Positions 58,955 to 64,000 of a DNA stretch of 64,000 nucleotides are shown here, piece after piece (positions within the stretch are counted from its first letter, which is position 1; each line of letters starts with the position of its first letter). Source of the DNA: Toxorhynchites rutilus septentrionalis (lineage: Eukaryota; Arthropoda; Insecta; Diptera; Culicidae); the NCBI RefSeq assembly GCF_029784135.1, contig NC_073746.1, positions 65,846,763 to 65,910,762 on the forward strand. The letters run 5' to 3'. The position numbers and the translations under genes are program-made. A model generated the notes under the pieces. The model made no database searches, was not told where the DNA came from, and saw nothing but the letters and a program-made list of their open reading frames with translations.

Positions 58955-58968
58955 GCGTTGAATAAAAC

Positions 58969-58978
58969 GAAATATATA
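58969..58978. repeat. Candidate TSD of the intact LINE, right
   Basis: GAAATATATA, matching 54884-54893. Confidence 0.55.
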
Positions 58979-59007
58979 TTGGGTCTGATTGGTTATAGAG
59001 AAGTTCT

Positions 59008-59110
59008 CTTGGTTACCTTCTCAGGTAACTCAAGTAATAGGACATATATAGCCGGTACAATTATATTAACTGGTTTTCCTTCTTAGGATACCTAAGAAAA
59101 TCTCCACCGC
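59008..59110. repeat. Hairpin-type repeat units, right of LINE
   Basis: TTGGTTACCTTCTCAGGTAACTC is a near-perfect hairpin (GTTACC / GGTAAC). TTTCCTTCTTAGGATACCTA with AAGAAAATCTCCACCGCG is a second, diverged unit. They belong to the same repeat set as 54735-54875, so the LINE has landed inside the array. Confidence 0.6.
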
Positions 59111-59601
59111 GTGAAGAGACTCATTTTCGGATTTTCATTTCATCGAATGGTCGATAGTTCACGTTTGCATAATCACATCACTACCCTCAGTGAATCCTGA
59201 TTCGTATCCTTTACCACTAACAATTATCCTTCCCATGATAATCGCTAGGGAACCACGCTATAGAGGCGACCCTTCTGGCCTTCGGACGGCGAGTATCATA
59301 CTAACAGTCCTTCCCTTCCCCTGATGACTGTAAGGACGTGGCCGGTGTCGTTATTGACCATTTAAAGCTCGAATCACCGAAAATTGCTAGTCCCAAGCAT
59401 CATGCTGTGTGTTCTTTGTGCAATTTGGTTGGTTCAGGTCAATCACGGAGAGCAAATACGAATTGTACAGTCTACCCAAGCTCAAGCTAGAAAAAATCTT
59501 TTCACAAATTCTAGGAAATTAGGATGAAATCACTCTCAGATAATTGATGTCGACTTAAACATAGAGGCTTTCAAAGCCCTCTTGGATCACTGATTGAATT
59601 A
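59111..59601. other. No gene recognised
   Basis: Unique-looking sequence with moderate GC (59200-59350). No ORF or RNA signal was recognised. Confidence 0.4.
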
Positions 59602-59969
59602 CTTTTTTTTATTAATACGTTTATTTTTATAGGCTCAGTTACATAGGTTTAAAGGAGCCAGATTCTTAACTATATTTGCCTAAAATATATCAACATGTTT
59701 CCTTAATTCTATGGTTACAAACCGATTACTCGCGGTCGACTCGAGTTTAGAAAGGTGACACATTTTCATTTGGAAAAGAATGGGATGTAAGGAGATTGTA
59801 ATAATGTTCACACTCACACTCACATTTACATTCTCATTCACACTCAATTCTTAAAACTATCCTTACATCTAATGTGTATTTGGAGTTTAACTTATTAAAG
59901 TAGGAAGGAAACCGAAAGCTCGCGTAGGACGAAAAGGAGAGGAAAATGATGTAAGAACAATCACACTCG

Positions 59970-61265
59970 AAGATCGACAGCTTTAAGGAAAACATATATT
60001 TGGGACACATCTCTCATAACCGAGCCAACATCTCTTACTGGTACATTGGGCTGCCTTCCTCGGGCCCGAAGGGAGTTTATTAAGGCCCTGATTCTCGAAT
60101 ACACTTCACAGTGGAAACGAAATAAACGGCACGCCATTGAACTACGTTTTACGAGTTAGTGAAGTGTCGAAGATAAAGATGAGTTTTCAGGCAGAATGAG
60201 CACTTTTCAAATAAAAAATCATTAATGAAAATTAACTTCTTCGTTTCAAACTGGTATTCAATATGAGTGGAAAACTTTGTTTTCTTCATGTGGTATAATA
60301 ATCTCATACAAATATTTCATCTGAAGATAATTTGATATTATAATGATAAGTTTAGTGGGAAACTAATCTCGTATCCAGATGTCGACACCGTACCGTTGTC
60401 ATCGCGAATACGTTTCATTCCGTTTCCACCGTGAAGTGTATTCGTAGTGTATTCGTGAATCAGGCCCTAAATTCGATCTGGCGACAAGATACAACTCGCA
60501 CGACCAAACAAGGTGTTCGACGTCGTGGTAACCATGGCCACAAACGCAGAAATTGCTGTCGGCAAGATAAAAACGAAAAAGTAGCGCGTCTTACGAACAG
60601 TGATTGGACATGAGTCGGGAGAAGGTGCGAAGAAAGTCCCGACTCAAGTCCAGACTTTTGAACCACGGTTTGAGGCTAACCTTAGGAATAATTAAGTGGA
60701 GCCACCGGCCCAATTCATCTTCGTTCCATTTGCGTTGCCAGTTAGCGATGGTATTTTTGCGGACTAAAGAATAAAATTCATTGAAGGCGATTTGACGCTG
60801 ATAAATGTAGCCTTCAATCGCACCCACCTTTGCTAATGAGTCAGCCCGCTCATTACCCGGAATTGAGCAATGTGAAGGGACCCAGACAAAGGTGATAACA
60901 GCGTCTGGATAAAGCATATTCTCTCAAGGAAGTATGGCGAGTACTTTTCCGGCCTCACTGAACGGATAGATTCGACAGAGCTAAGACTATCCGTTACAAT
61001 GTAATAGCGTTCAACAGGTCGTGAGGCTGTCCAGCACCCAGTGAATTGCTGCCAATTCAGCAATATACACTTAGCAAGGATTCTGAAGACTGTGGGAGGT
61101 GCTTAAAAGTTCGTTGAACACTCCAAATCCTGTGAACTCGTTCGTTAAGGACCCATCGGTAAAGTATATATTCTCACAATCGATACGCCCATACTTTGCC
61201 TTGAAGATCGTTGGAACGAACTCCGATCGATAATAATCTGGAATTCCATGGATTTCCTGCTTCAT
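59970..61265 (-). pseudogene. I-like LINE RNase H and C-terminus
   Basis: From 61265 down: YGRIDCENIYFTDGSLTNEF (first Asp), a broken middle (DSLSSVESI near 60990), FVWVPSHCSIPGNERADSLA (His and last Asp), RLMSNHCS, then NFCVCGHGYHDVEHLVWSC (a Cys/His finger) up to the MITE. On the far side the frame continues (INSLRARGRQPNVPVRDV) to ~59970. Shifts occur near 61070, 60915 and 60595. Confidence 0.78.
60084..60467. mobile_element. Tourist-like MITE (PIF/Harbinger type)
   Basis: 384 bp. Ends GGCCCTGATTCTCGAATACA and TGTATTCGTGAATCAGGCCC (inverted, few mismatches), with the 3-bp duplication TAA at 60081-60083 and 60468-60470. A 3-bp TWA target is the known signature of PIF/Harbinger elements. 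Removing the MITE and one TAA restores continuity between neighbouring coding parts of the I-like LINE, which supports the limits. Confidence 0.88.
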
Positions 61266-61333
61266 GGACAGATAAAAAAAAATTCATGATATGAGCTCAT
61301 TAATCCAGAATGAAAATTTAGCCCGATCAGCTG

Positions 61334-62265
61334 TTAAAAAATTCCGATCACCAATGGGTTCATAACCTTAAACCGAATGAGGAACCGAAGAGATAATAAA
61401 TAGAAGCGATCTTTTCGAGGGAGTACGCTTACCAAAACCTCGAGACTCATGGTATGCGTTGAGGGCATACATCCCAACGCAATACGGAGACAAAGATGCT
61501 GAATTCGATCGAGTTTAATGAGGTGTGTTTTGGCAGCTGATTGAAAACAGAAACTGCCATAATCCATCAATGAGAGAATAGTTGTTCGATACAACATTAT
61601 AAGATCTTCGGGGTGGGCTTCCCACCAGGTGCCGGTAATTGTACGGAGAAAGTTTATTCTTTGTTGATATTTTTACTCAGATACCTAATATGGGCCCCCA
61701 AGTACATTTGCAGTCGAGCCAGACCCCAATATACTTGAATGACATAGCATGAGATATCGGTTTACCCAGAAGTTGGAGCTTTGGTTTTGCTGGCTCATAC
61801 TTCCTAGAAAAAAACACCATCTCTGTTTTCTCCGTGGAGGATTCGATCCCTAGCAGAATGGCCCAGGTTGAACAATTGTTCAAAATATCTTGTAAGGGTT
61901 CTTGCAGGTCGGATTCGTTTGATCTTACGACAGAAACTGCTCCATCATCTGCAAGTTGTCTTAGGCTGCAATTTTGTGTAAGACAATTGTCGATGTCGCT
62001 TACATAGACGTTGTACAAAAGGGGGCTTAAACATGAGCCCTGGGAGGCCCATGTAAGAGAACCGGCTTATTGCCGAATCTTCGTGAGAAATGTTCAAATG
62101 TTTCTCACAAAACCCCGAGAGTGTAATTTGTCTGACAAACTCGTACTTGTCTCCAATCATCTGGAACAATATTACGCTCCAGAAACCGATTGAATAACGG
62201 AATCGAGACAAAATTAAATTACTGTCCGGAAACAAAGGAGACAAAGATTTAAAGGTATTCCGACA
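61334..62265 (-). pseudogene. I-like LINE reverse transcriptase remnant
   Basis: NIVPDDWRQVRV (fingers) is followed by a deletion that removes motif A. The palm then continues SQGSCLSPLLYNVYVSDIDN and LRQLADDGAVSVV (LADD in place of YADD, usual for this group), then FKYIGVWLDCKCTWGPI and a thumb part with RTTILSLMDYGSFCFQSA. Shifts occur near 61677 and 61600. Confidence 0.78.
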
Positions 62266-62437
62266 AACACGGATAATATGTGTGCAAACATCGAACAGAT
62301 ACAGATAAACCAAATAATCGATAATAATAATTTTATTATTATTTATGCCCTCATTAAACATGTAAATTAATAACATAAAGATACTTTATGGGGAATAGGA
62401 CTGGATGAATTCTTGTGTTTAGTTTTTATCAACATAC

Positions 62438-62499
62438 CTGTTTTTGAAATATGGAGCAGCTTGATGAATAGCATTCGAACTAATAGCCACGCGTTCCCA
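62438..62499 (-). CDS. Candidate host-gene internal exon (62 bp)
   Basis: Minus strand: a pyrimidine-rich acceptor (TTTGTTCTATTTCAG), then 62 nt open in two frames, then a donor CAG|GTATGTT close to the insect consensus. In the first frame it reads WERVAISSNAIHQAAPYFKN plus a split Arg codon, with no low complexity and no TE similarity seen. The other open frame is hydrophobic (GNAWLLVRMLFIKLLHIS). No second exon was found within the window. The product is not recognised. If real, a minus-strand host gene spans this region and much of the window is its intron. Confidence 0.4.
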
Positions 62500-64000
62500 C
62501 TGAAATAGAACAAAGAAATATAAATGAATCTATAACTCGTCGATTGTATATAAAAACAATGTATTGATTTGTAAGATATCCGTTTCTTCCGACTGTTTCA
62601 TTGTATTATCGAGGCAACCAGAAAAAACTGAAGAATATAAATATTCTCTCGAACCAAACCGCTGTGCGAAGTACATAACCACACGCAGCGTTAGCATATT
62701 CGGTTTCCTACAATGATACCCTCCTCCGGTTTTCACACTTTTCCGGTGACATGCCCATTAGCAGTTGTTTGCATAAATTATATTTGCACTGCGGAACGAG
62801 TCCGCCACGTGGAGACAAAATGCACATCTTAATCAACGTCAGTCCGGGCTCCGGGGTTGGCGAAATTCGTTGCCGAAGTGTCCAGTCAGTCTGGAACGGC
62901 CATAAATTATGCATGAAGACAGACCGTTGAAACGAAAGTTTTCATCACGGACATAGACAGCATGGTGTTGCGCTGCTCCGTGTGGGGAGCTCCCCCCCCG
63001 CCTTGCATACACTTGGGCATTAGAGGAACATTTCATTGCTGCGGATTCCACTGCTCTGCGGTGAACAATCTGTGACTGTTTCGATTGGAACAACATCGAT
63101 TGAAACGATGATAAAGATGATGATGATTTGGTGAAGATGGTGGTATCGCAGTGCTGGTAACTATGTTGGTGTGGCTGTGTGATAAATGGAGCGAAGATAA
63201 TACCTGCTAACCGATCAAGCAGCCAATGATGCGCCATTACAGAAGTGCTGGTGCCAAGCGGATAAGAAGCGAAGGCAGGAGATGATGGTTATACTCCTGC
63301 AGGATGAAACTGCAATAACTCTTCGAAAGCATCTGAAGTGCAGAAGCACTGTTCACGATAAAACTTGAACGCACCAGTAGGAAATATTGGTTACTTTAGA
63401 GTGGGTTTCACATTTTCGCCCATGAAAAACAGCTCAGTTTTTCTGCGATCATTAGTATTTTATGATTTATTGCCACCACAATGTTGCTCACGTTTGCACA
63501 CATGTTTACTAGCGAAAGAAAAACATGAATGGAGGTATGGAAAATGCTATTCGATGTGCTCACAGTTTAGCGAAGCCATAGTTGAGAAGCTCTGAAACTG
63601 TTTCCAGAGGTTAGTGTAAATACCATGAATTATAAATCATCTTTCAAGGAAGCTGTTCGTGAGAAGGCAATTTGTTTCAAAGTTATCCGAAGTTTATGCG
63701 GGAACAGTTTAGCGCATGTACAGCGTATTGTAAGGTTGTGTTTTCCGTTTGGCTTTCATTTTAGTTTTTACCTTTGCACTATTTGATTCCGACACATTTT
63801 CCAAAGTAAAGCCACCGAGGCTCAATAGAAGTAATAAAAATCGCAAAACAAAAATATAAGAAAGATACAACACTTCAAACTGAGTGGCAAAAACTAACGG
63901 CGGTCAAGTGTCGAAGTTTAATCGAAAATTGAAAACTTTCGTTTGCCTTCTCTTTTTTTGTGTGTTTCAAGCCATCGAGAAGATCGCAAAACGGCTCTAG
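62500..64000. other. No gene recognised; unique DNA
   Basis: GC-richer unique sequence (62720-63300) with a 132-residue minus-strand ORF (63237-62839) that has no motif and a homopolymer-like Ser run. Intron or intergenic DNA is most likely. No repeat ends were recognised. Confidence 0.45.

Larger units (their letters stand above)
54894..58968 (-). mobile_element. CR1/Jockey-type LINE with two intact ORFs
   Basis: 4,075 bp on the minus strand: a very short leader (14 nt before the first ATG, or 41 nt before the second), ORF1 (338 aa), ORF2 (957 aa) overlapping ORF1 by 17 nt, a ~180-bp 3' UTR and an (AAAT)n tail (plus-strand TTTA repeats at 54898-54918). All catalytic residues are present. 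A 10-bp duplication flanks it. It is the best candidate for an active element in the window. The short leader suggests slight 5' truncation. Confidence 0.85.
59602..62265 (-). mobile_element. I-like LINE with RNase H, minus strand, decayed
   Basis: Same family as 24862-28050. Minus-strand order: RT fingers (NIVPDDWRQVRV, ~62170), RT palm (SQGSCLSPLLYNVYV, LADD), thumb, RNase H, Cys/His end, 3' UTR and an A-run (plus-strand TTTTTTTTATT at ~59604). A Tourist-like MITE (60084-60467) interrupts the C-terminal coding part. The front is truncated. Confidence 0.8.

Noticed and set aside
62839..63237. 132-residue minus-strand ORF near the candidate exon
   Set aside because: No motif; Ser/Gln/His-rich low-complexity parts; no matching splice sites toward the exon at 62.47 kb.

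Overview
This window is nuclear DNA of an insect, most likely a culicine mosquito (inference). It is AT-rich and intron-like and almost completely built of transposable elements (TEs). The pointers are an arthropod errantivirus, tRNA-headed SINEs, Jockey-, I- and R1-like LINEs, Tc3- and mariner-type transposons, TA-flanked MITEs and Helitron-like elements ending in GGGTCAGCTAGT. I found no complete host gene. The only host-gene candidate is one 62-bp exon on the minus strand near 62.47 kb, so the window may lie largely in introns or between genes.

Layout, left to right. 0-5 kb: a SINE tail, a ~117-bp tandem array, repeat scraps and a mariner remnant. 5.3-10.1 kb: three elements joined at one TATATA tract. 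These are a TA-flanked inverted-repeat element (family R) carrying a SINE, an LTR element holding only an env gene between two identical 380-bp LTRs, and a Tc3-like transposon. 10.1-15.3 kb: no gene; a CT tract and a tRNA-like SINE. 15.3-20.15 kb: a decayed Jockey-like LINE. 20.3-20.8 kb: a deleted mariner. 20.8-24.4 kb: nothing recognised. 24.4-28.0 kb: an I-like LINE with most of its RT palm missing. 28.2-32.4 kb: a second Jockey-like fragment, a deleted mariner, a foldback repeat (family P), a Tc3-like pseudogene and a Helitron-like end. 33.1-34.6 kb: a SINE and the RNase H end of an R1-like LINE. 35.2-42.4 kb: family R copies, a 1.65-kb duplication, a MITE with iterated internal motifs (family M) and a long inverted repeat. 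42.7-43.15 kb: a SINE inside another SINE, with both target-site duplications (TSDs) visible. 46.26-49.95 kb: an L1-like LINE with a ~70-bp TSD, split by a Helitron-like element. 51.74-53.74 kb: a foldback element (family P). 54.89-58.97 kb: a LINE with two intact ORFs. 59.6-62.3 kb: a decayed I-like LINE carrying a Tourist-like MITE. 62.4-64 kb: the candidate exon, then unique sequence.

Working together. The only element that looks able to move itself is the LINE at 54.9-59.0 kb; its ORF1 and ORF2 overlap by 17 nt. The env-only LTR element lacks gag and pol and would need a full-length relative to mobilise it. SINEs and MITEs likewise depend on partners not seen here. The most notable object is the env-only element, whose structure resembles a reverse-transcribed, spliced envelope mRNA that regained both LTRs.

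Names SINE-A/B/C and families R, M and P are local labels, not database names. All family calls come from reading motifs; no database search was run.
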